Origin: Tianweitania populi
GTDB taxonomy: Bacteria; Pseudomonadota; Alphaproteobacteria; Rhizobiales; Rhizobiaceae
DNA length: 64,000 nt
Direction: 5' to 3'
NCBI RefSeq assembly: GCF_014652875.1
Contig: NZ_BMZQ01000001.1
Location: 1,240,001 to 1,304,000 of the forward strand
Part shown: in pieces, positions 49,433 to 58,594 of the stretch
Position numbering within the stretch: the stretch's first letter is position 1
How the letters are laid out: the number at the start of each line of letters is the position of its first letter
Notes under the pieces: model-generated
Told to the model about the DNA's origin: nothing
What the model saw: the letters and a program-made list of their open reading frames with translations, nothing else
The model's database searches: none
Position numbers and translations under genes: made by a program

Positions 49433-50052
49433 GCCTGCCTCCCCCGCGACAAGGCGCGTTCGGCCCAAGTGAGCAGCAGATCGCAGATGATCGCCATCAG
49501 CGCCGTCGCAACGCCGCCGACAATGATCTTCTCGGGATAGCTCTGGTCGATGCCGGCAAGGATGATCGATCCCAAGCCGCCGGCATCGATGAATGCGGCC
49601 ACCGTTGCAATGCCGATCACCGTCACCAGAGCGATACGCACGCCCGACACGATCAGCGGCAGAGCGAGCGGCAGTTCGATTCGTATTAAGCGCTGCCAGC
49701 GGCTGAAGCCCATACCATCGGCCGCATCGAGCACCTCATCCGGCACACTGCGCAAGCCGGTCACGACGTTCCGCAGCAGGATCAGCAGGCAGTACGACGA
49801 TAGGCCGGTCAAAGCCGGCTTCATGCCCAAGCCCATCACCGGGATCAGAAAGGCGAACAGCGCAAGGCTTGGAATGACGAAGATGATGCCGGTGATCGTC
49901 AGCAAGGCCGTGTAAAGACGCGGTCGACGTGCGCTCCAGATGCCCAGCACCAGCGCAATAGCGCAGCCGATCGCCACCGACAAAAGCGAAAGCATCAGGT
50001 GCTGCCCTGCCGCTTCGAGGATCTTGTCGATGTTCTTGGGCGTCCAGGTCAC
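49429..50052 (-). CDS. Quaternary-amine ABC transporter permease (OpuCB/YehY-like)
   Basis: This permease of about 207 residues pairs with the one at 48782. It has the EAA-like loop DAADGMGFSRWQRLIRIE and the conserved GGLGSIIL turn. The start is taken as GTG at 50052, because the only other candidate (GTG at 50106) lies inside the terminator-like hairpin at 50094-50120. Start choice is uncertain. The gene lies downstream of the binding-protein gene with an 86-base gap containing that hairpin. Confidence 0.83.
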   Translation of the reverse strand: MTWTPKNIDKILEAAGQHLMLSLLSVAIGCAIALVLGIWSARRPRLYTALLTITGIIFVIPSLALFAFLIPVMGLGMKPALTGLSSYCLLILLRNVVTGLRSVPDEVLDAADGMGFSRWQRLIRIELPLALPLIVSGVRIALVTVIGIATVAAFIDAGGLGSIILAGIDQSYPEKIIVGGVATALMAIICDLLLTWAERALSRGRQA

Positions 50053-50089
50053 GTGCTCATGCCGATGCTGTTTCTTCCATGCAAACAAG

Positions 50090-50120
50090 CAAAACGGGAC
50101 CCGCACATGGCAGGTCCCGT
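50090..50120 (-). terminator. Attenuating hairpin between binding protein and permease genes
   Basis: Read leftwards, ACGGGACC (50113-50120) pairs with GGTCCCGT (50094-50101) and is followed by TTTTG. It would stop most transcripts after the binding-protein gene, giving more binding protein than permease, a common arrangement for ABC importers. Confidence 0.7.
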
Positions 50121-50138
50121 CTAGCCATAGACCCTAAC

Positions 50139-51017
50139 TCAGATCTTGTTTTCTTCCAGGAACTTTTCCGCGACATCGGCCGGTTCCTCGCGGTCGCGCT
50201 CAACCGCCGCGTTCATCGCGCGCATCTTCTCATTGGTGAGCAGCGGCGCAATCTTGTCCAGCACTTCCGCAATCTTCGGATTGGCCTTCAAGGCGTCCTG
50301 GCGAACAACCGGCACGAGGTAATAAGGCGGGAACAGGTTCTTGTCGTCTGGAAGCACCGTCAGCTTCTGGTCATCGATCTGCCAGTCCGTGCTGAAGCCG
50401 AAGGTCATGTCGATCTGCTTGCTCGTCAACGCGCTGTAGCGAATGCCGAGCTTGGCGAACTGCACGAATTCCTTGAACTGGATGCCATAAACATCCTTGA
50501 GCCCCGGCAAACCGTCCTTGCGCTCGGCAAACGTGCCTTCGGCGCCGAAAGTGATCTGGTTGGAGACTGGACCAACATCGCTCAAGGTCTTTACCTTGAA
50601 CTCGGCTGCGCGGTCCGGAAGCATGACGATGGCATAGCCATTGTTGATCGCTGTCGGCTTGAGCAGCGTCAACTGAAGGTTCTTCTCATAGAAGTCCTTC
50701 ACCGTGTTGTAGATCTGGTCAGCGTCGCTGGTGAGTTCGCCCTTCACCACTGCGGCCAGCGCCGTGCCGGTATATTCCGGGTAAAGATCGATTTCGCCAG
50801 AGGTCAGTGCCGTATGCGCGATCTGCGTTGCGCCGAGATTCAGGCGACGCTCGACTTCGATGCCGGCATCTTCCAGCGCCTTGGCATAGATTTCGGCGAC
50901 AATGAATTGTTCGGTAAAATTCTTGCTGCCGATCTTGACCGGCTCGGCCTGTGCGGCGACGGCCGAGGAGACCAAGGCAAGGCCGAGGCTGAGAGCTTTG
51001 AGGGATTTCGAGAACAT
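50139..51017 (-). CDS. Quaternary-amine substrate-binding protein (OpuCC/OsmF-like)
   Basis: This 292-residue exported protein has a signal peptide (1-24, ending AAQA) and the OpuAC-type domain starting with KIGSKNFTEQ, followed by LNLGATQIAHTAL, DLYPEYTGTAL and TFGFSTDWQ. KNFTEQ and PEYTGT are typical of glycine betaine/choline/carnitine-binding proteins of the OpuC/OsmF type. It is the first gene of the importer operon. The aromatic cage residues cannot be assigned with confidence, so the exact amine is open. The importer fits the window's demethylation enzymes. Confidence 0.88.
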   Translation of the reverse strand: MFSKSLKALSLGLALVSSAVAAQAEPVKIGSKNFTEQFIVAEIYAKALEDAGIEVERRLNLGATQIAHTALTSGEIDLYPEYTGTALAAVVKGELTSDADQIYNTVKDFYEKNLQLTLLKPTAINNGYAIVMLPDRAAEFKVKTLSDVGPVSNQITFGAEGTFAERKDGLPGLKDVYGIQFKEFVQFAKLGIRYSALTSKQIDMTFGFSTDWQIDDQKLTVLPDDKNLFPPYYLVPVVRQDALKANPKIAEVLDKIAPLLTNEKMRAMNAAVERDREEPADVAEKFLEENKI

Positions 51018-51350
51018 GGATGGCTCCGGTTGGATCAGCGGACAATCGCGCATCTAGGTCACAAGCGGCAGGTTGGAACCGCTCAACATACAGCGTTTAG
51101 GCAAAAATGTTTCTTCTGGATGAACGCCGGGGAGATTCGATCTCTCACATTCGGAATTTGTAGAAAGGGCACCCCCTTCCAACACGCATTTAGCCGCCTC
51201 TAGATACTGTAGCACGCATGTCACAGTTCCCACGAATGTTACCATTTGCTAATGAGATATGGCTGAACTTTGATCTAGCTCAATGCCTCCTCTGCTCACT
51301 CCTTCATGGTCCCGCTCGGCTTACAACCGATCGACTCTGAAGGAACTCGA
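51018..51350. other. 333-base intergenic region with divergent promoters
   Basis: This gap separates the divergent importer operon and ompW and holds no convincing reading frame. It should contain both promoters. The only clear signal I see is the FNR/FixK-like box at 51270. A 63-codon frame on the minus strand (51054-51245) has no ribosome site or family match. Confidence 0.5.
51270..51283. promoter_or_regulatory. FNR/FixK-like box upstream of ompW
   Basis: TTGATCTAGCTCAA matches the FNR/FixK consensus TTGAT-N4-ATCAA except for one base. It lies 68-81 bases before the ompW start codon. FNR controls ompW in Escherichia coli, so oxygen-linked control is plausible. Confidence 0.5.
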
Positions 51351-52022
51351 ATGATCAAGACATCCGCTGGGGCACTGACCGCCGCCCTCCTGCTCCTCGC
51401 CGCGCCTGCAATGGCTGCGGACGTCGTCGCCCTCGAGCAGCCAGGCGCGCTCGTCGAGGCTCCTGGTGCCTGGCAGGTCCGCCTGCGCGCACTGGGTGTG
51501 ATCACCGAAGATGAAGGCGGCGTGGACGGCATCCCGGGTTCCGACCTGCATTACTCCGACACGGTCGTGCCCGAGCTCGACATCACCTACTACTTCACCA
51601 ACAACATCGCCGCTGAGCTGATCCTCGGCACCACCAAGGCCAGCGTCTTCACCGGCGGTTCGATCGATACGCTCGGCAAGGTCGGCAGCACCTGGGTTCT
51701 TCCTCCCACGCTGACCCTGCAGTACCACTTCACCAACTTCGGCGCTTTCAAGCCTTATGTCGGTGCCGGCGTGAACTACACGGTCTTCTACAACCAGAAG
51801 GATTCCGGCCCGTTCACCGACATGGACATCGACAACACCTTCGGCGCAGCGCTGCAGGTCGGCTTCGACTACATGGTCGACGAACATTGGGGCTTCAACG
51901 TCGACGTGAAGAAGATCTTCCTCGAGCCCGATTGGACCGCCAACCTCGGCGACACCAAGCTTTCGGGCAAGGCCGACCTCAACCCGTGGCTGATCGGCGC
52001 GGGCGTCACTTACCGCTTCTAA
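51351..52022 (+). CDS. ompW: OmpW-family outer membrane protein
   Basis: This 223-residue protein has a signal peptide (1-22, ending AMA), then an eight-stranded beta-barrel pattern of OmpW: VRLRALGV, PELDITYYFTNNIAAEL, TWVLPPTLTLQYHF, KPYVGAGVNYT, FNVDVKKIFL, and a terminal Phe in GVTYRF needed for assembly. OmpW forms a small hydrophobic channel. The ATG at 51351 has AAGGAA upstream; an earlier in-frame start at 51306 would disrupt the signal peptide. Confidence 0.92.
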   Translation: MIKTSAGALTAALLLLAAPAMAADVVALEQPGALVEAPGAWQVRLRALGVITEDEGGVDGIPGSDLHYSDTVVPELDITYYFTNNIAAELILGTTKASVFTGGSIDTLGKVGSTWVLPPTLTLQYHFTNFGAFKPYVGAGVNYTVFYNQKDSGPFTDMDIDNTFGAALQVGFDYMVDEHWGFNVDVKKIFLEPDWTANLGDTKLSGKADLNPWLIGAGVTYRF

Positions 52023-52262
52023 GGATCTTGGCGCGGCGGGCGCATGAGCCCGCCTATCGCCGACCTTCCTGACGATCAATCATTGCGGCGGTGCTCAATC
52101 CTGAGCCACCGCCGCAAGTCGTTTTGGAAGGTGATAAAGGTTGGTCAGCAAAGAAGCGCGGCCAAACCGGCGTCTGGTGCAACCACGGCAAACGCAGCGC
52201 AACTCGTTGGCGATTGTCTTCGCCATCGAGTTTCAGAATGTGTGGTAAGTCTTTGAGGTCTT

Positions 52263-52338
<76 letters not shown>

Positions 52339-52471
52339 GACCGGCGCGGCGCTGGGATCAACACCGCGAGTGGCGCGTCTATAGCTTCACTGATCCGGCC
52401 TGACAACCCACCTCAACCAAGAAAATGACACTTCATGCACAGGTGGCGAACAACGCCCTGCTGCCCCAACG

Positions 52472-53380
52472 TCATACCGCGAGTACGCCCTCCGCAACCT
52501 TCACTGCATGACCACCGATACGAGCCGCCGTGATGGCCCCGGCAGCAATATCCATCTCCAGCCGGATCGAGGACGGCCGGTTCATCTCGACGCCCTGCTC
52601 GATGCGAAGCGCGCTTGGACCATCGACGGGTTTGTCGAACAGATTGATCGCGCCGGCAAAGGCAGCCACGGCCGAGCCCGTTGCGGGATCCTCATAGACC
52701 CCTGCCGTCGGCTCCATCATGCGGGCATGGAAGTCATGGTCGTGGCGCACGGTTTCGCGGCAATACACATAAGGACAAACCACGGCGCCATTGGTCTTCC
52801 TCAAGCCCATGTCGTTCCAGATCACGGGGTTCAGCTGAATGCGCGCGGCAACATCGAGGCCTGCTACGGGAACGAACAGGAAGGGATTGCCCGCCGTCCA
52901 ATAAGTCGGCTCGTGATTTTCGAACCCGATCTCATGTGGATCGATGCCGAGTGCAGCGGCGATGATCCCACGATCAGCCGACAGCGGCAGCTGGTCCGGC
53001 AGTTGCGGCAGATCGAACTCCGCAAACCAGTGCCCATCCTGGTTGGACACCGCGCAGCGTACCGGCCCAATCTTCTCTTCCAGAACCATCAGGGCCGGAC
53101 TGGTCGCAAGTCCCCGCTGCTCAGCCAGCGCAACAGCTGTGCCGACGGTTGGATGGCCGGCAAACGGCATCTCATAGTCGGGCGTGAAGATGCGTACACC
53201 GGTTGTCGCGACTGGGTTGTTTGGCTTCGTGAGGAACACCGTTTCAGACAGGTTGAACTCGCGCGCGATCGCCTGCATCGCCTGGTCGTCCAGATCATCG
53301 GCGTCGAACACGATTGCCAATGGATTGCCGGCAAGAGCGGTCTGCGTGAACACGTCATAGATCAGATACGGGTGGGTCAT
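52472..53380 (-). CDS. PhzF-family isomerase-like protein
   Basis: This 302-residue protein has PhzF landmarks: YDVFTQTALAGNPLAIV, catalytic Glu46 in NLSETVF, MPFAGHPTVGTA, and EDPATGSA. The fold is a pair of diaminopimelate-epimerase-like halves. PhzF isomerises an intermediate of phenazine synthesis, but most bacterial members are in genomes without phenazine genes and have unknown reactions. The start at 53380 gives the usual MxxxxYDVF spacing. Confidence 0.88.
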   Translation of the reverse strand: MTHPYLIYDVFTQTALAGNPLAIVFDADDLDDQAMQAIAREFNLSETVFLTKPNNPVATTGVRIFTPDYEMPFAGHPTVGTAVALAEQRGLATSPALMVLEEKIGPVRCAVSNQDGHWFAEFDLPQLPDQLPLSADRGIIAAALGIDPHEIGFENHEPTYWTAGNPFLFVPVAGLDVAARIQLNPVIWNDMGLRKTNGAVVCPYVYCRETVRHDHDFHARMMEPTAGVYEDPATGSAVAAFAGAINLFDKPVDGPSALRIEQGVEMNRPSSIRLEMDIAAGAITAARIGGHAVKVAEGVLAV

Positions 53381-53491
53381 TGTGCCTCTCCGGATGCCCT
53401 CAACATGGCCAAGATTTAATTTGCTTTGCCGACCTTGAACCATGATCTGTCGGTTGAAGAAACTCTGGAAGCTATCGGAAAGGCTGCGTCA

Positions 53492-54883
53492 ATGGACCAA
53501 CGGATCGAGCGGCCGACACAAACGCCGCCCAATCCAGAACTGGCGCTGGGTCTCGGTGCCAGCCGTCGCAAGACCAAGCGCGGGCGCTGGCTTGGCGGCC
53601 TTGCGCTGTTCGGCCTGCTGGGTGGCGGCTGGTACGGCTACACGGTCTATGGCGCTGAAACGCCGACCGTCGCCTACCGCACCGTGCCTGCCGAACAAGG
53701 CTCCTTGACGGTCAAAGTCTCCGCGACCGGAACGCTGCAGCCGCTCACGCAGGTCGACATTTCATCCGAACTGTCGGGCGTTATCCGCAATGTCACGGTT
53801 CGCGAAAACGAGGAGGTCCGCAAGGATCAGGTTCTGGCCGAGCTCGACACGACCCGCTTGTCCGCGCAGGTCGAACGCGCGCAGGCTTCGGTCAAGGCGG
53901 CGCAGGCGCAGGTCAGCGACGCGCAAACCACGCTACGCGAGTCTTCGGCAACGCTCACCCGCGCCGAGAGCCTCGCTCAACGCGGCCAGGTGACACCCTC
54001 GGCGCTCGAAACCGCTACGGCGACGCGTGACCGCGCACAAAGCTCGGTGCAGATCGCGGAAGCCAACCTTGCGGTCTCGCAGGCCGATCTCAAGCTGCAA
54101 CAGGCCGATCTCGCAAAAACCAAGATCTATGCGCCGATCGACGGCATCGTGCTGACGCGCTCGGTCGATCCCGGCCAGACGGTCGCCGCTTCCATGCAGG
54201 CGCCGGTTCTGTTCGTGGTGGCCGAGGATCTCAAGCGCATGGAGCTGAAGGCCACGATCGATGAAGCCGACATCGGCTCAATCGCCAAGAACCAGAAGGC
54301 CAACTTCACCGTCGATGCCTTCCCCGATCGCAGCTTCACGGCGGCGATCCGCGACATCGCTTATGCCTCCGCAACGACCGAGGGCGTGGTCACCTATGAA
54401 GCGCGGCTCGATGTCGACAATGCCGACATGCAGCTTCGCCCGGGCATGACGGCAACGGCGTCCATCATCACGCGCGAAGCGACCGATGTCCTGACCGTGC
54501 CGAACGCCGCCTTCCGCTTTGCGCCGCCGGCCACCAACAGCCGCTCCGGCTTCAGCTTCCGCAACCTGTTCTCACCCGGCCCGCCTCCCGGCATGCGCGG
54601 CGGCCGTTCGCGACGCAGTGGCGGCAACAGCGAGGAAGGCCGCCCGCTTTATGTGCTGCGTGACGGTGCAGCCCAAGAAGTCCGCTTCGTAACCGGCGCC
54701 ACAGATGGCGAGCGCACCGAGATCAAGTCCGGCCTGCAAGCCGGCGACCAGGTCATCCTTGGTCTGGCGCGCCAAGGCGGCGAAGGCGGATCGCGCGGCA
54801 GCAGTCAGAACGAATCGGCAGGCGGCGCGGATGGCGGTCCCGGCGGCGGAGGTCCCGGCCCGGGCGGACCCGGCGGACCATGA
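53492..54883 (+). CDS. Periplasmic adaptor of a MacAB-type exporter
   Basis: This 463-residue membrane-fusion protein has a single N-terminal span (about 34-52, GGLALFGLLGGGWYGY), a lipoyl-like domain, a coiled-coil hairpin (about 115-200, rich in Ala/Gln/Arg), and a beta-barrel domain with RPGMTATASI. The C-terminal 100 residues are unusually Gly/Ser-rich and disordered, ending [13 protein letters not shown]. It pairs with the ATPase and permease genes that follow. MacA relatives link the inner-membrane pump to a TolC-type channel, which is not encoded here. ATG at 53492 was chosen over TTG at 53426. Confidence 0.86.
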   Translation: MDQRIERPTQTPPNPELALGLGASRRKTKRGRWLGGLALFGLLGGGWYGYTVYGAETPTVAYRTVPAEQGSLTVKVSATGTLQPLTQVDISSELSGVIRNVTVRENEEVRKDQVLAELDTTRLSAQVERAQASVKAAQAQVSDAQTTLRESSATLTRAESLAQRGQVTPSALETATATRDRAQSSVQIAEANLAVSQADLKLQQADLAKTKIYAPIDGIVLTRSVDPGQTVAASMQAPVLFVVAEDLKRMELKATIDEADIGSIAKNQKANFTVDAFPDRSFTAAIRDIAYASATTEGVVTYEARLDVDNADMQLRPGMTATASIITREATDVLTVPNAAFRFAPPATNSRSGFSFRNLFSPGPPPGMRGGRSRRSGGNSEEGRPLYVLRDGAAQEVRFVTGATDGERTEIKSGLQAGDQVILGLARQGGEGGSRGSSQNESAGGADGGPGGGGPGPGGPGGP

Positions 54884-55581
54884 CCGACGCGCTCGTCACC
54901 TTCACCGATGTCTGGAAGTCCTATGGCCAAGGCGAAGCGCAGGTTCACGCGCTTGCCGGCGTGGATCTTGCGATCCGCAAGGGCGAGTTCGTGGCGATCA
55001 TGGGTCCGTCCGGTTCAGGCAAGTCCACATCGATGAACATCATCGGCTGCCTCGATACGCCGACCTCCGGCCGACACGGCTTTCTCAGCGTCGATGCAGG
55101 GCGGCTTGATCGCACGCAGCGCGCGGTGCTGCGCAATCTCTATATCGGCTTCGTTTTTCAGGGCTATAATCTCCTGCCCCGCACCACAGCCGCCGAGAAC
55201 GTCGAACTGCCGCTGATCTATCGCGGCATGCCGGCCGGCGAGCGCCGGAATGCGGCCATGCAGGCTTTGGCGCAGGTCGGCTTGGGTGGTCGCGAACATC
55301 ATACGCCGGCCGAACTATCCGGCGGCCAGCAGCAGCGCGTGGCAATCGCCCGTGCCATCGTCACGCGGCCTACGCTGCTCGTCGCGGACGAGCCGACCGG
55401 CAATCTCGATACGCAGCGCTCTCACGAAATCATGGAGCTTCTCACCGGCCTCAACCGCGACGAAGGGTTGACCATCGCGATGGTCACGCATGAAGGCGAC
55501 ATCGCCTCTTATGCCGACCGCACGATCTCCTTCCTCGACGGAAAGATCGCCTCGCAGGGTTATGAGATGGAGAGCGCCTGA
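54880..55581 (+). CDS. MacB-type ABC transporter ATPase
   Basis: This 233-residue ATPase has Walker A GPSGSGKS (42-49), signature LSGGQQQR and Walker [13 protein letters not shown], all characteristic of the MacB/LolD group. In classical MacB the ATPase and permease are fused; here they are separate genes with overlapping ends. It starts inside the last codon of the adaptor (ATGA) and shares a base with the next start codon, so all three are translationally coupled. Confidence 0.92.
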   Translation: MTDALVTFTDVWKSYGQGEAQVHALAGVDLAIRKGEFVAIMGPSGSGKSTSMNIIGCLDTPTSGRHGFLSVDAGRLDRTQRAVLRNLYIGFVFQGYNLLPRTTAAENVELPLIYRGMPAGERRNAAMQALAQVGLGGREHHTPAELSGGQQQRVAIARAIVTRPTLLVADEPTGNLDTQRSHEIMELLTGLNRDEGLTIAMVTHEGDIASYADRTISFLDGKIASQGYEMESA

Positions 55582-56789
55582 TGCTGTGGGAAACCATCCG
55601 CCTCGCCCTTCGCTCCGTGCGCCGCAATGCCATGCGCTCGGTGCTCACCCTGCTCGGCATCGTGATCGGCGTCGCCGCCGTCATCGCCATGGTAACGATC
55701 GGATCCGGCACGACGGCCAAGGTTCGCGAGGACATTTCCAAGCTCGGCAGCAACCTGCTTGTGGTGCGCGCAGCGAGACCCGATCGCTCCGGCAACTCGA
55801 ACTTCACCGTGCGCCGCCTGGAGCAAAAGGACCTTGATGTCCTCAACAAGCATCTGGATGACGTACGCGCCGTGTCTGGCGAGTCGCAGAGCCAGGTGCG
55901 CATCGTTTATGGCGCGCAGAACACGGCCGCACAGGTCACCGGCACCGATACCGAATATTTCACCGCACGCGACTGGACCGTCTCGCTCGGCCGCGCCTTC
56001 ACCGAACAGGAAGTGCGCGGCGGCACCGGCGTGTGCCTGATCGGGCAAACGATCCGCACCCAGTTCTTCGGCTCGGGCGATCCGCTCGACGAGATCATCC
56101 GCGTTGGCAAGACCAGCTGCCGCATCATCGGCACGCTTGGTTCCAAGGGCTATACCGGCTTCGGCCAGGATCAGGACAACCTCGTCCTGATGCCGCTTAC
56201 CACCTTCCAGCGTCGTATCGCCGGCAATCGCTACATCGACACGATCTACGTGTCCGTCAACGATGGCGCCTCGACCACGCAGGCGGTCGCTGATGTCAGC
56301 GCCATAATGCGCGAAGCACGCGGCATACAGCCGACGCGCGACGACAATTTCGAAGTCCGCGACATGACCCAGATCGCCGACGCCATGACCAGCGCGACAA
56401 CCGCCATGACCGGCATGCTGGGTGCCGTCGCCGGGGTCAGCTTGCTCGTCGGCGGTATCGGCATCATGAACATCATGCTGGTATCGGTGACCGAGCGCAC
56501 CCGCGAGATCGGCATCCGGCTGGCGATCGGGGCGCATGAAAAGGACATCCTGATCCAGTTCCTGGTGGAAGCCACGGTTCTGTCGCTGCTCGGCGGTCTG
56601 CTCGGCATCGCGCTGGGGCTGGGCCTTGCCGGCGGCGCTGCCAGCTTCCTCGCCATCCCCTTCGCACCAAGCGCGACAATCATCCTGATCGCGGTGGTGT
56701 TCTCGGCCCTCATCGGGATGGTGTTCGGCTTCTTCCCCGCCCTACGCGGCGCGCGACTGAACCCGATCGACGCCCTGCGCCACGAATAG
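55581..56789 (+). CDS. MacB-type ABC transporter permease
   Basis: This 402-residue permease has four spans: one at about 22-45 (LTLLGIVIGVAAVIAMV) and three in the C-terminal third, with a large periplasmic domain between. The GIGIMNIMLVSVTERTREIG segment and the DPLDE loop are typical MacB/FtsX features. It moves molecules from the periplasmic side together with the adaptor. Likely substrates are hydrophobic peptides, antibiotics or lipids, but the sequence gives no clue. Confidence 0.9.
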   Translation: MLWETIRLALRSVRRNAMRSVLTLLGIVIGVAAVIAMVTIGSGTTAKVREDISKLGSNLLVVRAARPDRSGNSNFTVRRLEQKDLDVLNKHLDDVRAVSGESQSQVRIVYGAQNTAAQVTGTDTEYFTARDWTVSLGRAFTEQEVRGGTGVCLIGQTIRTQFFGSGDPLDEIIRVGKTSCRIIGTLGSKGYTGFGQDQDNLVLMPLTTFQRRIAGNRYIDTIYVSVNDGASTTQAVADVSAIMREARGIQPTRDDNFEVRDMTQIADAMTSATTAMTGMLGAVAGVSLLVGGIGIMNIMLVSVTERTREIGIRLAIGAHEKDILIQFLVEATVLSLLGGLLGIALGLGLAGGAASFLAIPFAPSATIILIAVVFSALIGMVFGFFPALRGARLNPIDALRHE

Positions 56790-56791
56790 GC

Positions 56792-57517
56792 TCAAAGCCG
56801 CATGGGATTGGCGAAGTGCCAGTACCGAAACGCCTGCATGTGCGGCAGCAGGCCGTCTGGTGCCGCCTTGGCATCCCCGAGGATCACTGGCCCTTCAATT
56901 TCAGGCTCGGGATCAGCGGCGACATGCGCTTCGATAACCCGTGCCGCCTCATCCGCAGTCATAGCCAGTCGGTAGCGCCGAAAAATCACCGTTCCGGTGA
57001 CCATCGCCAGCACTTGGTAGTCTAATTCATGTGTGAGGCGCGTGAGATCGAGGCCAGTCTCTTCCATCACCTCGCGCTCCATATTCGCGACATGGTCGAT
57101 GCGGCCATCGCGCAAATCGTCTTGCTCGAACGACCCGGCTGCGAAGTAGACAGCACCGGCATTGGCCGTATGCGCGCCCATCCGAGCCGCAACCAATGCG
57201 CCATCGGTCGAAACGAGCGCGGGATGCGCAAAGCAGTGCACGACATCCGGATGCGGGCGGATCGAGCGCCAGTAAAGCAGCGTCGCGTAATCGGCCAGAT
57301 GGCAGCGCCCTTCGAGGACCCGGCCCTCCAGCCGCAGTTCCGAAAACATCAGCAAGCGGCCATTGAACAAGGCCGGCTGCGCGGCCTTCTCGAGCAGCCA
57401 ATGTGCGGCAATCGCTTCGCGATGCGCATCCTCGAAGGGCAGGTTCGAGGGATCGAGGCGCAAGATGACATCGTCAACGGCAAACATCTGGTTTTCGGGA
57501 AGATCAAAGCGGGTCAT
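56792..57517 (-). CDS. NUDIX hydrolase
   Basis: This 241-residue protein has a NUDIX box in which REVMEETGLD supplies the core metal-binding part (REx2EExGx), with GSFEQDDL before it. The region from about 100 to 165 is the NUDIX fold. Its N-terminal 95 residues are an unassigned domain with FNGRLLMFSELRLEG. The substrate, usually a nucleoside diphosphate linked to another group, is unknown. It is convergent with the exporter permease and ends two bases from its stop. ATG at 57517 is preferred to 57571 because it starts the conserved region. Confidence 0.78.
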   Translation of the reverse strand: MTRFDLPENQMFAVDDVILRLDPSNLPFEDAHREAIAAHWLLEKAAQPALFNGRLLMFSELRLEGRVLEGRCHLADYATLLYWRSIRPHPDVVHCFAHPALVSTDGALVAARMGAHTANAGAVYFAAGSFEQDDLRDGRIDHVANMEREVMEETGLDLTRLTHELDYQVLAMVTGTVIFRRYRLAMTADEAARVIEAHVAADPEPEIEGPVILGDAKAAPDGLLPHMQAFRYWHFANPMRL

Positions 57518-57659
57518 GGGGCAGAAGTGGCGCGCGGCCCTACGAATGCAAGCATGAACATTCCGGCACACATCACATTCAGCGCGGGTTCATCGCGCCT
57601 ATGCGAGTTGTCACGGCAAGGACAGGTTTTAGTCCACATCCCCAAACTGGAGGAATGCC

Positions 57660-58145
57660 ATGAAGAGCATGTTGTCGAAGCTGGCTGTGGCCGGTCTTCT
57701 CATGATCTCCGCCGTTGCCGGCACCGTGTCGACTGCATCCGCGCAGATCGCGCCCGCCGGTCTTCGCCCCATCGCCACTGTCGATCGTCCGGCTGAGCCC
57801 GTCCGCGCCGAGCAGGTCCAGCACCGTGACCATTATGACCGCCGATGGGATCGCGACCGCCGTTGGCACCGCCACCACGATCGCCGTGATTACCGCGACT
57901 ACCGTCGTCATCGCGACTACTACGGTCACCGCCGCGGCCCGTCCGTTTACTTCGGCGTCGCACCGACCTACCGCTATGTCGAGCCTCGCTATGCAGCACC
58001 GCGCTATGTCGCTCCACGCGGCCGTGGCTACGCCTCGAACCACGTGAACTGGTGCTACAACCAGTATCGCTCCTATCGTGCGTCGGACAACACGTTCCAG
58101 CCGAACTACGGCCCGCGCCGGTCGTGCCACTCGCCCTTCCGGTGA
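57660..58145 (+). CDS. BA14K-family lectin-like protein
   Basis: This 161-residue exported protein has a signal peptide (1-28) and a middle stretch rich in Arg, His, Asp and Tyr (about 58-95). The C-terminal domain has [19 protein letters not shown] and the Cys of RRSCHSPFR, the BA14K signature. The Brucella BA14K protein is an immunoreactive, lectin-like protein involved in envelope integrity. The two cysteines probably form a disulfide. The family is a marker for Hyphomicrobiales. A strong terminator follows. Confidence 0.88.
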   Translation: MKSMLSKLAVAGLLMISAVAGTVSTASAQIAPAGLRPIATVDRPAEPVRAEQVQHRDHYDRRWDRDRRWHRHHDRRDYRDYRRHRDYYGHRRGPSVYFGVAPTYRYVEPRYAAPRYVAPRGRGYASNHVNWCYNQYRSYRASDNTFQPNYGPRRSCHSPFR

Positions 58146-58164
58146 GCCATCATCCTTGACGATA

Positions 58165-58199
58165 AAAGGCCGGGCCGGTGAAAACCGCCCGGCCTTTTT
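58165..58199 (+). terminator. Intrinsic terminator after the BA14K gene
   Basis: AAAGGCCGGGC (58165-58175) and GCCCGGCCTTT (58187-58197) pair perfectly across 11 bases, followed by five T residues in total. Confidence 0.92.
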
Positions 58200-58281
58200 C
58201 TTGGCGCAAGACGCAATGGTCTTGCACAAGGAAGCAAGGGCCTATCTTCTAAGGCTAGCGAAACAACCTTCGGCTGAACTC

Positions 58282-58572
58282 ATGTCCGACCCCAGCGAGC
58301 AGAAAGAACGGGCATTGCACCGGCAGCGCGTGCTGAAGGGCGGCGCGATCCTTCACGGCACGCAATCCGAAATCCGCTGCACCATCCGCAACATGCACAG
58401 CAACGGCGCCGAGTTGCGGGTTCCGGCAGACATCGCAGTTCCGAAAAGCTTTTTGCTTTACGTGTCGGTCGATAACATAGCCTATCAGTGCGAGTTGCGC
58501 TGGCGGACGGGTGACCGCGCCGGCGTCGAGATCACCGGCACCGCTCCAAAGCCGCACTGGCATTACGGCTGA
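58282..58572 (+). CDS. PilZ-domain protein
   Basis: This 96-residue protein fits a stand-alone PilZ domain: RALHRQRVLKGGAI at the N-terminus, where the RxxxR c-di-GMP motif appears as RxxR (R16-R19), then the NMHSNGAEL turn (related to the D/N-x-S-x-x-G motif, Ser conserved but with His in the second position), and a LYVSVDNI strand. Deviation in both motifs makes c-di-GMP binding uncertain. The start at 58282 was chosen as the closest Met to the domain; one at 58216 is also in frame. Confidence 0.75.
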   Translation: MSDPSEQKERALHRQRVLKGGAILHGTQSEIRCTIRNMHSNGAELRVPADIAVPKSFLLYVSVDNIAYQCELRWRTGDRAGVEITGTAPKPHWHYG

Positions 58573-58594
58573 ACGGCGGACACGCCAAGCTGCC

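Noticed and set aside
51054-51245. 63-codon minus-strand frame upstream of the binding-protein gene
   Set aside because: No ribosome site or similarity, and it lies in the expected promoter region.
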